64,000 nucleotides of DNA from Jeotgalibaca ciconiae (GCF_003955755.1 NZ_CP034465.1:1916001-1980000); one strand, 5' to 3'; positions 25,476 through 35,550 are shown, counted from the stretch's first letter. Made by a program: numbers and translations. The notes: a model not told the origin generated them from the sequence alone.

Positions 25476-27728
25476 CTACAGCTCCTTTCGAATCGCCTTC
25501 ACTGCTTGCGTCATGTTTTCCAGGCTCGCTTTTGTTTCACGTTCCCCACGAGTCTTCAAACCACAATCCGGATTAATCCAAACTTTCTCTTTTGGAACCT
25601 TTGCTAAAATTGCTCGAATGGTTTCGGTAATTTCTTCCACTGAAGGAATTCGTGGTGAGTGGATATCATAAACACCGGGGCCAACTTGAATTTTAAAGTT
25701 TTGTTTTTGTAATTCATCCAAAATTTCCAAATTAGAACGAGACGCTTCAAAGGAAATGACATCCGCATCCATATTCTCAATCGCAGGGATAATATCGGTA
25801 AACTCGCTATAGCACATATGGGTGTGGATTTGCGTTTGGGGTTTCACTTTGCTGTGAACCAATCGAAAGGCAGGGATTGCCCAATCCAAATATTCTGAAT
25901 TCCAATCACTTCTTCTTAATGGCAACTTTTCCCTCAAAGCAGCTTCATCGATCTGAATCACGCGAATGCCGTTTGCTTCTAAGTCCAATACTTCTTCCTG
26001 AATCGCCAGAGCAATTTGTAAAGTAGATTCACGCAATGAAAGATCCTCTCGAGGGAATGACCAATTTAAAATGGTCACCGGACCTGTTAACATTCCTTTT
26101 ACGATTTTATCTGTTTGTGACTGCGCATAAGCAGACCATTCCACCGTAATCGGTGCCGCTCTTGAAACATCTCCCCATATGATAGGCGGTTTCACACCAC
26201 GAGTGCCGTAAGATTGTACCCAGCCATTTTTACTAAATAGATAACCTTCCAAGTTTTGTCCGAAATATTCGACCATGTCGTTTCGCTCAAATTCACCGTG
26301 AACCAAAACATCTAACCCAATTTCTTCCTGCCAAGCTAACCAATCATTCGTTCGGTTTGCGATAAATTCTTTATAGGAATCTTGACTGATTTCTTTTCGT
26401 TTGAAAAGAGCACGCGTCTTTTTGACATCTTTCGTTTGTGGGAAAGAACCAATCGTTGTAGTCGGCAGTAACGGCAAATTAAAAATGTCCTTTTGCAAAG
26501 CCTCTCTTTTTGAAAAATCAGGTTTTCTTGTAAAGGCATCTTCGGACAATTGATTGATTTTTTCCCCTAGAGCAGTATTTACCGCAATTCTTTCTGATGC
26601 AAACAAGTCTTTATTTTCAGCCAGAGCAGCACTGCTTTCTCCATCAAGAATTTCTTTTAATTCAACGAGCTCCTGTAACTTTTCTTTAGCAAAAGAGAAA
26701 TGCCGCTTGATTTTTTCAGGAAAACTTTCCTTTTCTACTGTGAATGGTACGTGGAGCAAGGAGCAGGAAGTAGACAGGACATAATTTTCCAGCCCCAAAC
26801 TCTCTAATAGGGCCAAGCTTTTCGAATAGTCATTTCGCCAAATGTTTTTTCCGTTAACGACTCCTGCATACAGAACTTTGTCTTCTGGAAAGGCAGTTTG
26901 AACCAACTCGATATTTTTAGTACCTTCCACAAAGTCCAAGCCGATTCCTTCTACTGCTAAGGTAGTCAATTCTTGATACACGTCACGTACATCACCAAAG
27001 TAAGTTTGAATGAGGATTTTCAAGCCAGCTTTATCTGCAAGCAAGGAATCATAAAGATCTACAAATAATTTCTTTTCCGCTTCATCAACATCTTTTACCA
27101 AAGCAGGTTCATCTAATTGAATCCATTCTGCACCGATTTCATTCAATTTGTGAAACACTTCTTGGTATCCTTTCACCAAGTCAGCGACAAAGTCACGAGC
27201 AGCTAAGCCATCTTCAAACTCGCTTAGTTGAAGCAAAGTAAAAGGCCCAACTAAAACAGGGCGGCTATCAATTCCCAAATCCTTGGCTTCTAAGAACTCA
27301 TCAAAAATTTTGCTCGTACTAATTTGAATAGAGGTGTCTTTTTCAAATTTTGGTACGAGATAATGATAATTCGTATTGAACCATTTTTTCATCGGGAGAG
27401 CTTTAATATCGCCTTTTTCTCCTTGGTAACCACGTGCTAAAGCAAAATACTTATCTAGGGAAGATAAGTCACTTTTTTCGACTTCTTTTGGAAGAATATT
27501 GAATAGAAAAGCAGCATCCAAGGTCTGATCGTAAAAGGAAAAATCATTACTTGGAATAGAATCAATTCCTGCTTTTTTTACTAGTGTAAAATGCTTGCGC
27601 CGGATCTCTTTTCCAATGCGGAATAATTCTTCTTCATTGATTTCGTTTCGGAAATACTTCTCCGTCGCAAATTTTAATTCACGGTTTTCGCCCAACCTGG
27701 GGAAACCAATAATGGATGTTTGAGTCAT
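25476..27728 (-). CDS. metE: Cobalamin-independent methionine synthase
   Basis: A 750-residue two-barrel enzyme that transfers a methyl group from 5-methyl-THF polyglutamate to homocysteine. It begins [22 protein letters not shown]. The C-terminal barrel carries [12 protein letters not shown], the zinc ligands in [10 protein letters not shown] and the final [11 protein letters not shown], plus the substrate Asp/Glu loop [12 protein letters not shown]. Full length for the family. It is the first gene of metE-metF, with AAAGGAGG before the ATG. A likely LysR-type regulator is transcribed divergently, and a MET-box-like palindrome lies in the 141-bp gap. No SAM riboswitch or T-box leader is visible. 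Confidence 0.95.
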   Translation of the reverse strand: MTQTSIIGFPRLGENRELKFATEKYFRNEINEEELFRIGKEIRRKHFTLVKKAGIDSIPSNDFSFYDQTLDAAFLFNILPKEVEKSDLSSLDKYFALARGYQGEKGDIKALPMKKWFNTNYHYLVPKFEKDTSIQISTSKIFDEFLEAKDLGIDSRPVLVGPFTLLQLSEFEDGLAARDFVADLVKGYQEVFHKLNEIGAEWIQLDEPALVKDVDEAEKKLFVDLYDSLLADKAGLKILIQTYFGDVRDVYQELTTLAVEGIGLDFVEGTKNIELVQTAFPEDKVLYAGVVNGKNIWRNDYSKSLALLESLGLENYVLSTSCSLLHVPFTVEKESFPEKIKRHFSFAKEKLQELVELKEILDGESSAALAENKDLFASERIAVNTALGEKINQLSEDAFTRKPDFSKREALQKDIFNLPLLPTTTIGSFPQTKDVKKTRALFKRKEISQDSYKEFIANRTNDWLAWQEEIGLDVLVHGEFERNDMVEYFGQNLEGYLFSKNGWVQSYGTRGVKPPIIWGDVSRAAPITVEWSAYAQSQTDKIVKGMLTGPVTILNWSFPREDLSLRESTLQIALAIQEEVLDLEANGIRVIQIDEAALREKLPLRRSDWNSEYLDWAIPAFRLVHSKVKPQTQIHTHMCYSEFTDIIPAIENMDADVISFEASRSNLEILDELQKQNFKIQVGPGVYDIHSPRIPSVEEITETIRAILAKVPKEKVWINPDCGLKTRGERETKASLENMTQAVKAIRKEL

Positions 27729-27808
27729 AGTGAATCCTCCTTTGTTGTTATCAAATAAGATAGCACGTTCAAAATGACTTGGATAACTGAGATAAACAAT
27801 CGTTCGTG

Positions 27809-27823
27809 ATAGCTAAAGACTAT
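27809..27823. promoter_or_regulatory. MET-box-like operator between metE and the LysR gene
   Basis: ATAGCTAAAGACTAT resembles the streptococcal MetR/MtaR MET-box (ATAGTTTNAAACTAT) at 11 of 14 defined positions and is flanked by GAT and A. It lies midway between the divergent genes, as expected for a LysR-type activator site. Confidence 0.5.
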
Positions 27824-27869
27824 AACATAGGGTAAGATAAATGGTAAATACAATAAGAGGAGGAGTCAC

Positions 27870-28793
27870 ATGCGGATTGAACAATTGGAGTATTTGGAAG
27901 CCATTGTCAAAACAGGCTCGATAAATGAAGCAGCAAAAAATCTTTATTTGACACAGCCAAGCTTATCCAATGCCCTCAAAGAACTGGAAAAAGAAATTGG
28001 TATTCAAATTCTAGTTCGCAGTAAACTAGGGGTTTCTTTGACCGACGATGGAAGAGAGTTCATGATTTATGCCCGCCAAATTCTCGACAATGTCCATTTA
28101 TTAGAAGAGCGATATCAAAAACAAAGCCCTAGAAAACAAGCTTTGTCGATTTCAGCTCAACATTATGCCTTTGTGGTGCATGCTTTTGTGGAACTGATTC
28201 GCGGAGTAAATACGGAGGAATATCAATTTACTTTGCGGGAAACAGAAACGCAGAATATTTTGGAAGACTTAACTGCTTTTAAAAGCGAACTAGGTGTTTT
28301 ATACTTGAATAACTTTAACAAGCAGGTTCTGGAGAAATTATTTAAAGAAAATGATTTAGTATTTACGCCATTATTTGTTGCTCAACCGCATGTTTTTGTA
28401 GGAGCTCACAATCCTTTAATCGGGAAGAAATATGTGACGCTGGAAGATTTGGAAGAATATCCCTATCTTTCCTATGAACAGGGCGAGCGGAACTCTTTTT
28501 ACTTTTCAGAAGAAATCCTCAGTACATTAGACCGAAAAAAGAATATTAAAGTAAGTGATCGCGCAACTATTTTTAATTTGATGGTAGGACTCAACGGCTA
28601 CACAATCAGCTCGGGAATTATCAGTAGTGAATTGAACGATGATAAAATAGTAGCGATTCCTTTAAAAGTAGAAGACACCATGACGCTGGGCTGGCTGAAG
28701 CACCACAAGCTAGAACTGAGTCCTCTGGCAAAAGAATACCTAGAAATTCTTAAGCAGCATATTGAAGGGTTTGGATTTGAGATTGTGGAGTAG
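27870..28793 (+). CDS. LysR-family regulator, probably of methionine synthesis (MetR/MtaR/CmbR-like)
   Basis: 307 residues. The N-terminal winged helix-turn-helix (1-60) has the classic LysR sequence IVKTGSINEAAKNLYLTQPSLSNALKELE. Residues 90-300 form the effector-binding domain, with SYEQGERNSFYFSEE around 205-220 as in the CysB/CmbR/MtaR branch, whose ligands are O-acetylserine or homocysteine. Divergent placement next to metE-metF makes activation of those genes the likely role (inference). GAGGAGGAG precedes the ATG. No second target is evident nearby. Confidence 0.85.
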   Translation: MRIEQLEYLEAIVKTGSINEAAKNLYLTQPSLSNALKELEKEIGIQILVRSKLGVSLTDDGREFMIYARQILDNVHLLEERYQKQSPRKQALSISAQHYAFVVHAFVELIRGVNTEEYQFTLRETETQNILEDLTAFKSELGVLYLNNFNKQVLEKLFKENDLVFTPLFVAQPHVFVGAHNPLIGKKYVTLEDLEEYPYLSYEQGERNSFYFSEEILSTLDRKKNIKVSDRATIFNLMVGLNGYTISSGIISSELNDDKIVAIPLKVEDTMTLGWLKHHKLELSPLAKEYLEILKQHIEGFGFEIVE

Positions 28794-28859
28794 ACATACC
28801 CTTGCAGGATTTGTTGTTTAGATAAAGTGATAATAAAAAGAATACAAAGGAGAAAAACC

Positions 28860-29606
28860 ATGCTGTTTGCAGAAAATACACCAAATAATTTAGGAGTCAT
28901 TCTTTGTGGCGACCAAAAAGACTTTGAATATTTATACGAGGCTCTGCATATGATGGTCGAGGACGAGGAATATTTCTCTTCGGCCAGGATTCGTGTGTTG
29001 GGAATTTGTTATGATATCCGCCATGCCTTAATGGGAAACAGGGAATACCAATTCGTTGAGAATGGCCTTACTGACGAGATAAAGAAATATCAAGGCTTTA
29101 TCGCCTCTGATAAAAATATCTATTTAAAAATTTATGTCTTATGGCCAGAAATGCTATTCGTCTTATGGGCGCTCAATGATTTTTCCCTGCACTACGCTAA
29201 AAAAATTACAAAGAATCAAAGTATGTATAATTTACTCACAAATCCCAAACTAATTTGGGACCGGACTTATATACAGATACGCGAGTTTCAAGCAGCTATA
29301 GCGGACTGTATCCAAGAGACCGTAACGGAGCACACTTTCACCCGCTTGATAAATACAATGAATCGCAGAAGTATGAGCGGCGTTCACTATTTCACCCAAT
29401 ATATCGACTTGCTAAATATAAAATTTAGCGATATGGACGCAGAGAAAAGATTAAAAAATATCTCCGTCTATGCAAAGCGAATAGCCGAGCAAAGCGATGA
29501 ATACCAGCAACTCGCAAGCGAAATTAGAGAGTCAGCCAAGAAATATAATTGTTCAGTCGACGAGATTCGTTTAAAATTGGAATATCCAGAAGATATGGAA
29601 TGGTGA
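28860..29606 (+). CDS. DUF6904-like protein of unknown function
   Basis: A 248-residue cytoplasmic protein. It begins MLFAENTPNNLGVILCGDQKDFEYLYEAL and contains VLGICYDIRHALMGNREYQF, LWPEMLFVLWALNDF and RLKNISVYAKRIAEQ, ending in IRLKLEYPEDMEW. From memory these features fit the DUF6904 family, widespread in Firmicutes as a lone gene. No catalytic motif is evident and the function is unknown. ATG 28860 has AAAGGAGA at proper spacing; an upstream in-frame start at 28827 lacks one. It follows the LysR gene by 66 bases without a clear terminator, so it may share that transcript. Confidence 0.65.
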   Translation: MLFAENTPNNLGVILCGDQKDFEYLYEALHMMVEDEEYFSSARIRVLGICYDIRHALMGNREYQFVENGLTDEIKKYQGFIASDKNIYLKIYVLWPEMLFVLWALNDFSLHYAKKITKNQSMYNLLTNPKLIWDRTYIQIREFQAAIADCIQETVTEHTFTRLINTMNRRSMSGVHYFTQYIDLLNIKFSDMDAEKRLKNISVYAKRIAEQSDEYQQLASEIRESAKKYNCSVDEIRLKLEYPEDMEW

Positions 29607-29686
29607 ACAAGAAATCCATACATTTTCGCTTTTCTTTTGGGATGATTATAGATTTTATCAGGTAAAAGAATCCATTAATAGGCGGT

Positions 29687-29812
29687 CTTTCCTTGATAAA
29701 AGTAGTTTATCAAGGAAAGGCTCGATTTTAAATGCTACCTTTCCCTGATAAGTGATCGATATCAAGGAAAGCCTGCAGTTAAAATCCCTGTTTTCCCTGA
29801 TAAGTCTCTCGG
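29687..29812. repeat. Palindromic repeats of the CTTTCCCTGATAA family, cluster 2
   Basis: Hairpin one has arms 29687-29700 (CTTTCCTTGATAAA) and 29706-29719, a perfect 14-bp stem with a 5-base loop. Hairpin two spans 29739-29771 with one mismatch. A third half-unit (TTTTCCCTGATAAG) is at about 29796-29809, and an isolated TTTTATCAGGTAAAAG lies upstream at about 29652. The units change in paired positions while keeping the stem. They fill most of the 369-bp gap 29607-29975; the rest is the promoter region of the RpiR gene. Confidence 0.7.
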
Positions 29813-29975
29813 ATTCTTCTATTTCGTACGATTCCCTCTAGTGAAGCTCTATTTGCATCCCAACTAGACGACAAGCTCCCCAATCCCAACCAAATCCAAA
29901 CACATTTTGCACAGAAGTCTTCCTATAAGGTATAGTTAAAGCAAGAGATGGAGCCAAAGGAGTGACAGCTAGAAT

Positions 29976-30752
29976 ATGGATATTTTTTTCAAAAGACTCG
30001 TAAACCAAAGAAACACATTAAGCGATTTAGAGCAGCAGGTGCTCGATTATTTCATGAAGCAGCCGGAAAAAGTTGAAACGCATACCTTGGAAGAGCTGTC
30101 GAAAGATATGTTCGTTTCAACTGCCACAATCAGCCGTACATTCAAAAAACTGGGCTATTCTGGATTCCAAGATTTTAAATTCGCACTGAATGACTACCAA
30201 AAGAAAAAGCCGGTTGCATCGCCCATTACGGAAAATCAGACAGCAGATGAGCATATTAAGCGCTTTGAGCTGGAGATGGAGAATAATCTGAATTACTTAC
30301 GAAATATTCCGCTGAAAAAAATCACGAAGTTAATAAAATCAAGTAGACATTTAGAGTTTTTTGGCGTAGGGAGCTCGCTGCCAATCGCGCAAGAGGCGGC
30401 TAGAAAATTCACATTTGCAGGACGGCTAGCCACATCCAGAATTGATTGGGATGAACTTCGTGTGGTTGCAGAAACTTTGAAGCCCGATGACTTAGCCGTA
30501 ATCATTTCCCTAAGTGGAGAGACTTTGCACGTTCTTGAGTATGCAAATATTCTATACAATAACCAAGTTCCGATTCTTGCAATGGTTGGTACGGAAAGCA
30601 GCCATCTGGAAGAATTAGCAACGATTACGATTCGCACGTCACTAGATTCTTACTATGTAAACGATATTGATATGTCATCTCGTTTTCCATTTAACTTACT
30701 TCTGGATTTATTAATTCTAGATTACCTCAATGAAAGGGAATACAAAAAATGA
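29976..30752 (+). CDS. RpiR/MurR-family transcriptional regulator
   Basis: 258 residues: an N-terminal helix-turn-helix of the RpiR type (about 1-75, with SDLEQQVLDYFMKQPE and DMFVSTATISRTFKKLGYSGFQDFKFAL) and a C-terminal SIS sugar-phosphate-binding domain (about 110-250, LEFFGVGSSLPIAQEAARKF and VIISLSGETLHVLEYA). Such proteins sense a phosphosugar and control nearby sugar genes. The PTS transporter and MalY-like genes downstream are the natural targets. AAAGGAGTG precedes the ATG. It ends 91 bases before the PTS gene. Confidence 0.88.
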   Translation: MDIFFKRLVNQRNTLSDLEQQVLDYFMKQPEKVETHTLEELSKDMFVSTATISRTFKKLGYSGFQDFKFALNDYQKKKPVASPITENQTADEHIKRFELEMENNLNYLRNIPLKKITKLIKSSRHLEFFGVGSSLPIAQEAARKFTFAGRLATSRIDWDELRVVAETLKPDDLAVIISLSGETLHVLEYANILYNNQVPILAMVGTESSHLEELATITIRTSLDSYYVNDIDMSSRFPFNLLLDLLILDYLNEREYKK

Positions 30753-30770
30753 AAGAAAATACATTCGTTA

Positions 30771-30784
30771 TGTAAACGGTTGTA
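30771..30784 (+). promoter_or_regulatory. cre-like site upstream of the malX-like gene
   Basis: TGTAAACGGTTGTA matches eight of ten defined positions of the cre consensus and lies in the short gap between the RpiR-type gene and the PTS gene. Motif match only. Confidence 0.35.
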
Positions 30785-30843
30785 AAGAGCTGATTCTTCT
30801 CGTAATCTAAAGGTAATTATAAAAGAAGGAGAGGCAAAAAAAG

Positions 30844-32400
30844 ATGGAGAAAAAAAGAAAGAAATTTTCAATGGAATTTCTTCAAGGCTTAGGAAAAACA
30901 TTTATGCTGCCAGTGGCGCTATTAGCATTCATGGGACTGTTTTTAGGATTAGGGAGTTCCTTTACCAGTTCAGCAACCATTGATGCATTTCCATTTTTAG
31001 GAAATGAGATTTTACAAATCATTTTCCGATTCATGTCAACAATTGGCGGTTTTGCATTTACCTATTTACCTGTGTTATTTGCAATGGCAATTCCATTAGG
31101 ACTTGCACGAAGTGAAAAAGGAGTAGCTGCATTCTCTGGTTTTGTCGGTTATGTCATCATGAACTTGTCTATTAATTTTTATTTGACCGAAACAAATTCA
31201 TTAGCGGATGCGGATAATCTTCGTGAAGCAGGCCAAGGAATGGTAATGGGGATCCAAACCATCGAGATGGGTGTGCTTGGAGGGATTATTGCCGGAATTG
31301 TAGTGTATGATCTTCACAAGCGTTTCTACGCTGTTCAATTGAGTGATGCTTTTGCATTCTTTAGTGGTGCGCGTTTTGTACCCATTGTTACATCTGTTGT
31401 ATTGAGTGTGGTTGGTCTGATTATCCCTGTTATATGGCCGTTATTTAGTACGGTGATTAATGGAATTGGAAGCCTGATACAAAATGCAGGATTCTTTGGA
31501 CCATTCTTGTTTGGTGCAGGCGAGCGACTACTGCTGCCAACAGGCTTACATCATATTCTTGTTTCGATGATTCGTTTTACTGAAGCAGGAGGAACAGCTT
31601 TAGTTGGAAATGAAACCGTATCAGGTGCGTTAAATATTTTCTATGCTCAACTTCAAAGCGGAGCAGAAATCAGCGGACAGGCAACTGCTTTCCTTTCACA
31701 AGGAAAAATGCCAACTTTCATGTTTGGACTTCCAGCAGTTGCTTTGGCAATCTATCACACAGCGCGACCTGAAAATCGTGCAGCGGTAAAAGGTCTTTTA
31801 ATTTCGGGAGTCATCGCGACCTTTGTAACTGGGATTACGGAGCCGATTGAATTCCTATTCTTGTTTGTTTCACCACTACTTTATCTATTCCATGTTGTGA
31901 TGACAGGATTAGGTTTCATGGTAATGGCTTTACTAGGTGTGACAATCGGAAATACAGACGGAGGGATTTTAGACTTTATTATCTTCGGTTTGATGCAGGG
32001 AACGGAGACAAGATGGTATCTAGTCGTGATTGTCGGGCTGATTTGGTTTGCGATTTACTACTCTGTTTTCCGCTTTGCGATTGAAAAGTTTAACTTGAAA
32101 ACGCCCGGCAGAGAGATTGCGGATACAGAATATACAAAAGAAGAAGTGAGCTATACCAAAAAAGGCGGCTTTAATACAGAAGTGATCTTATCTGCGCTTG
32201 GTGGAAAAGAAAATATTGTATCACTTGATAATTGTGTGACCCGTTTGCGGATGGTGGTAAAAGATGTGGATCAAGTTGATGAAACAATCCTGAAAAAGAA
32301 TGGAGCACTTGGAGTCGTTAAGCTAGATGATGAAAATGTGCAGGTTATTATCGGAACGAAAGTAGCAAGTTTGAAAAATCAACTTGAAGACATGGTTTAG
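30844..32400 (+). CDS. PTS transporter subunit IICB, MalX/glucose family
   Basis: 518 residues. A membrane IIC domain (about 15-415, ten or so helices) contains the substrate/phosphate segment ITEPIEFLFLFVSPLLY. A C-terminal IIB domain (about 435-518) carries SLDNCVTRLRM, in which Cys464 takes the phosphate and passes it to the incoming sugar. There is no IIA domain, so a separate glucose-type IIA must serve it. Arrangement and the following MalY-like gene recall E. coli malXY, whose natural substrate is itself uncertain; glucose, maltose or a related glucoside are candidates. The RpiR-type regulator upstream suggests induction by a phosphosugar. Confidence 0.88.
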   Translation: MEKKRKKFSMEFLQGLGKTFMLPVALLAFMGLFLGLGSSFTSSATIDAFPFLGNEILQIIFRFMSTIGGFAFTYLPVLFAMAIPLGLARSEKGVAAFSGFVGYVIMNLSINFYLTETNSLADADNLREAGQGMVMGIQTIEMGVLGGIIAGIVVYDLHKRFYAVQLSDAFAFFSGARFVPIVTSVVLSVVGLIIPVIWPLFSTVINGIGSLIQNAGFFGPFLFGAGERLLLPTGLHHILVSMIRFTEAGGTALVGNETVSGALNIFYAQLQSGAEISGQATAFLSQGKMPTFMFGLPAVALAIYHTARPENRAAVKGLLISGVIATFVTGITEPIEFLFLFVSPLLYLFHVVMTGLGFMVMALLGVTIGNTDGGILDFIIFGLMQGTETRWYLVVIVGLIWFAIYYSVFRFAIEKFNLKTPGREIADTEYTKEEVSYTKKGGFNTEVILSALGGKENIVSLDNCVTRLRMVVKDVDQVDETILKKNGALGVVKLDDENVQVIIGTKVASLKNQLEDMV

Positions 32401-32413
32401 TAGGAGTGAAAAA

Positions 32414-33601
32414 ATGAGAACGTATGATTTCGACAAAAAAATTGATAGAAGAGGAACGTATTGTACGCAATGGGATTTTATCGAAGATCGCTTTGGGGAT
32501 AAAGAACTTCTTCCATTCAGCATATCCGACACTGATTTTGAAGTTCCAGAAGAAGTAACGAAAGCTTTACAAAAAAGAATGGAACACCAGGTATTTGGAT
32601 ATACAAGATGGAATCATACGGATTACAAAGCAGCCATTCAAAATTGGTACCACCGCCATTTTCAAGTAGAGCTAAAGGTAGATTGGATTTTATATAGTCC
32701 CAGCGTTATTTACAGCGTAGCTCGATTGATTGAATTGCATTCTGAAGAAGGAGATGGAGTGTTAATTCAAACACCAGCTTATGATGCCTTTTTCAAAACA
32801 ATCTCTGCTTCGGGGCGGTCTTTAATTGAAAATCCTTTGCGCTACCAGGATGGAGGGTATGAATTAGACTTTGAAGATTTAGAGGAAAAAATAGCACTGC
32901 CAGAAACGCGTGTTTTCCTATTGTGCAGTCCGCATAATCCAACAGGGAGAGTGTGGACTTATGAGGAAATCGAAAAAATCGTCCAATTATGCAAACAACA
33001 TGATGTATTCTTGATTTCCGATGAAATTCATATGGATGTGCGCCGACCAGGAAAACAGCACTATCCAGTACTTCTTTTTGAACAAGACTACGACCGTATA
33101 GCACTCTGTTCTTCCGCCAGCAAAACCTTCAATACTCCTGGCTTGGGTGGTTCTTACTTATTGTTGCCAAACGAAAATATTCGTGATGACTTTACGGTGT
33201 TATTGAAAAATCGAGATGGCTTATCCTCAGCGAGTATCTTTGGAATTGTCTCTCTTATGGCTGCATATGAGGAAGGTAGCGAATGGCTCAAGCAATTGAA
33301 TCTCTATATTGACGAAAATTTCTACCATATAAAAGAGTTTTTCCAAAAAGAGTATCCGGAGGTTCAATTTACGGTTCCTGAATCGACCTATCTAGCTTGG
33401 ATTGATATCAGTGGATTGCCGTATTCTATGGAAGATTTGCAAGAAGCACTTGTGAAAGTAGGACGAGTGGCTATTATGAACGGCGAGATTTATGGCGGAA
33501 ACGGCAAACAATTCCTCCGCTTAAATGCAGGCTGTTCAAGAGAAAAATTAAAAGCAGGATTAGAACGATTTAAAAAAGCAGTAGAATCTCTGAAAAAATA
33601 A
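32414..33601 (+). CDS. MalY/PatB-family PLP aminotransferase (cystathionine beta-lyase type)
   Basis: A 395-residue fold-type I PLP enzyme. The cofactor Asp lies in DVFLISDEIHMDV (Asp about 202), the Schiff-base Lys237 in SSASKTFNTPGLGG, and the carboxylate-binding Arg near RLNAGCSREKL. MalY/PatB enzymes split cystathionine or cysteine conjugates to give pyruvate, ammonia and a thiol; in E. coli MalY also restrains the maltose activator MalT. The gene starts 14 bases after the PTS gene with TAGGAGTG upstream, so the two form one operon, the known malX-malY pairing. A fairly long terminator follows. Confidence 0.88.
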   Translation: MRTYDFDKKIDRRGTYCTQWDFIEDRFGDKELLPFSISDTDFEVPEEVTKALQKRMEHQVFGYTRWNHTDYKAAIQNWYHRHFQVELKVDWILYSPSVIYSVARLIELHSEEGDGVLIQTPAYDAFFKTISASGRSLIENPLRYQDGGYELDFEDLEEKIALPETRVFLLCSPHNPTGRVWTYEEIEKIVQLCKQHDVFLISDEIHMDVRRPGKQHYPVLLFEQDYDRIALCSSASKTFNTPGLGGSYLLLPNENIRDDFTVLLKNRDGLSSASIFGIVSLMAAYEEGSEWLKQLNLYIDENFYHIKEFFQKEYPEVQFTVPESTYLAWIDISGLPYSMEDLQEALVKVGRVAIMNGEIYGGNGKQFLRLNAGCSREKLKAGLERFKKAVESLKK

Positions 33602-33605
33602 AAAC

Positions 33606-33647
33606 AGGACCTGACTCACTAATCGAATAGTGTGTTAGGTCCTTTTT
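33606..33647 (+). terminator. Terminator of the malXY-like operon
   Basis: A stem of about 16 bp (AGGACCTGACTCACTA against TAGTGTGTTAGGTCCT, with one mismatch or wobble) and a T run. Confidence 0.85.
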
Positions 33648-33690
33648 CTGTATATTTCTCTTTCAAAACGAACTTTTCTCAGCCCATCTG

Positions 33691-35334
33691 TTAAAAAGGC
33701 GAGGCTGCGGGAGTTTCAGTGATCTGTCTCTTGTTTTCAAGGGAACCAATGCGAGTATTCCTTACCTGCAAATTTTTCTCTTTCAATAACTTTACTACTC
33801 TTTGTATTTCTGAGATTACTTTCGTAGTCATGAGACTCTCTATATAAATAATATGTTTATTTTCTATCTTCCCAATATATGAACTCGAAACGATGATGTT
33901 ATATTTTGAATGAGCCAAGGAGTCGCAGGATAGGTGTAGATCGGTGTGTCGTTCTACGATAACTTGATTGGAAGTGTAAAGATCAATCATTTCTACAATC
34001 ATCTCTGCATGATGTCGATCATAATCGCTAATAACGAGTATATATATGGGCTGTTGCCTTTTTTCCAGTTCAAAGAATAACCGTTCCCAATGAGTAAAAA
34101 GGGTATAAACTAAATGATTTAAAACAATTTCGTTCGATTCCTGATTGATATGTTTCCGATACATTTTAATGCCGTTATAAACATTTTTGAAAAATTCAGG
34201 ATACTCATTTTGTAGCTGTTGAACAAAATGTTTCTTTTTATCAAAGAGAATGTAATTTGACTGTATTGTTTGTTTTTCTAAGTGAGAAGTATTGTGCAGA
34301 TCAAGAATAAGCGATTCTTTATTTGTTAACGTAATTCCATAAGAGCTGGCAAGTTGATCTAAAAAGCAGTCTAAAAAATTAGTCGATTTTTTTGTGTGTT
34401 CATCCAGCTTAGATTGATTAATTAAGGAAGAATAGTCAAAGTGGAAATCTTTTTGTACAAAAGCTACAAATAATTGCTCAAGTACTGGCAAATCTAGATC
34501 AAAGCCATAAAGTTCTTTAAAATTAACAGCAATTTTTTTAAAGTCTGAAGATTTAGAAAGAAATTTTAAAATATTCAGATTATTCGATTGACGATTGGAC
34601 ACCCAATGATGATTCGTCAGTCTGATAAAATTAACTGCTGTTACGATTTTTATATGGCAGAGTGTGCCATAGTCCATTGGTATCTGTAAGATTTTCGTAA
34701 AAGCCAACAAAAATTCCACAAACGATGGTTCATCGATCGTTTCAAATGGCCATTCAAAGTTAGCGTAGCACTCAGTAAAGTATTGGGAATAAAAATAACG
34801 AATATCCCGTTCGGCTCCTGCAATACAAAGAGGTCCCGATTCCAACTCAATATGATAATGTTTTTTCAGTGATCGATTGATTCGTTTAATCATACGATAA
34901 AGAGTAGATTTACTAACAAAAAAAATATTAGATATAGAGTCAATTGTTTGGTTTTCATGAAAGAAAATGTATTCTAGAATTTTAAACTCAACCATCTCTT
35001 TTAATAGATTCTGATGAATCAAATCGATACTGACATTCTCATGAAAGGCAATTCGTATTCCATAACTGGAAGTTTCGATGTTAAAGGAAGTATGTTTGTC
35101 GCGAAAAAACGCGATATCATCTTTTAAAATTCGGTCGGAGCAATGAAGCTTTCGAGACAACTCGCTCAACTTTACCCAGTCATCCATATAATATAGTGTC
35201 TCAATTAGCATTAAGTGACGCAATTGTTGTTTTGAAAGAATTTCCCTCAAAAAAATCTCCTCCTCAAAGCTAAGAAAACCCACTCTGTTATGTATCTGAA
35301 TTTTATTATAGGAAACAGAAATATACTCATTCAT
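33691..35334 (-). CDS. Mga-like (PRD-type) transcriptional regulator
   Basis: 547 residues from ATG 35334 (AAGAGG six bases away). The conserved part starts at REILSKQQLRHLMLIETL; a TTG at 35250 with GAGGAGGAG before it would give 519 residues and is a serious alternative. Two helix-turn-helix regions are visible: DDWVKLSELSRKLHCSDRILKDDI and NQTIDSISNIFFVSKSTLYRMIKRINRSL. A PRD-like helical middle and a IIB-like C-terminal part (PIYILVISDYDRHHAEMIVEMI) follow. This order is that of Mga, AtxA and related virulence regulators of Gram-positives. It is divergent from the giant adhesin gene and likely activates it, as Mga does for surface proteins (inference). Confidence 0.8.
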   Translation of the reverse strand: MNEYISVSYNKIQIHNRVGFLSFEEEIFLREILSKQQLRHLMLIETLYYMDDWVKLSELSRKLHCSDRILKDDIAFFRDKHTSFNIETSSYGIRIAFHENVSIDLIHQNLLKEMVEFKILEYIFFHENQTIDSISNIFFVSKSTLYRMIKRINRSLKKHYHIELESGPLCIAGAERDIRYFYSQYFTECYANFEWPFETIDEPSFVEFLLAFTKILQIPMDYGTLCHIKIVTAVNFIRLTNHHWVSNRQSNNLNILKFLSKSSDFKKIAVNFKELYGFDLDLPVLEQLFVAFVQKDFHFDYSSLINQSKLDEHTKKSTNFLDCFLDQLASSYGITLTNKESLILDLHNTSHLEKQTIQSNYILFDKKKHFVQQLQNEYPEFFKNVYNGIKMYRKHINQESNEIVLNHLVYTLFTHWERLFFELEKRQQPIYILVISDYDRHHAEMIVEMIDLYTSNQVIVERHTDLHLSCDSLAHSKYNIIVSSSYIGKIENKHIIYIESLMTTKVISEIQRVVKLLKEKNLQVRNTRIGSLENKRQITETPAASPF

Positions 35335-35516
35335 TTTTTTCCTCTTAGATAGCTAAATTTGAGAAACCCCTTTAACTACACGAACGGTTTATCCTTTTAA
35401 CGCCTAAAACAAAAGTTTAAATGATTGGGAAGAGCAATGTTCGTATTCAAAATTCAGAATTTGCATAGATAAGGGCAAAATCTGAGTCTCCTATATATCA
35501 AAGAATTGCTGAACTT

Positions 35517-35550
35517 TTCGAATTCGAATGATAACATGAACTTAAGTTCA
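35517..35550. promoter_or_regulatory. Two perfect palindromes in the regulator/adhesin gap
   Basis: TTCGAATTCGAA (35517-35528) and TGAACTTAAGTTCA (35537-35550) lie close together in the 385-bp gap between the divergent Mga-like and adhesin genes. They are likely protein-binding sites upstream of the adhesin promoter. I could not fix -35 and -10 boxes with confidence, and see nothing else in the gap. Confidence 0.4.

Noticed and set aside
27729-27869. T-box or SAM riboswitch ahead of metE
   Set aside because: The 141-bp gap has no antiterminator/terminator pair or T-box sequence; a LysR-type site explains the control better.
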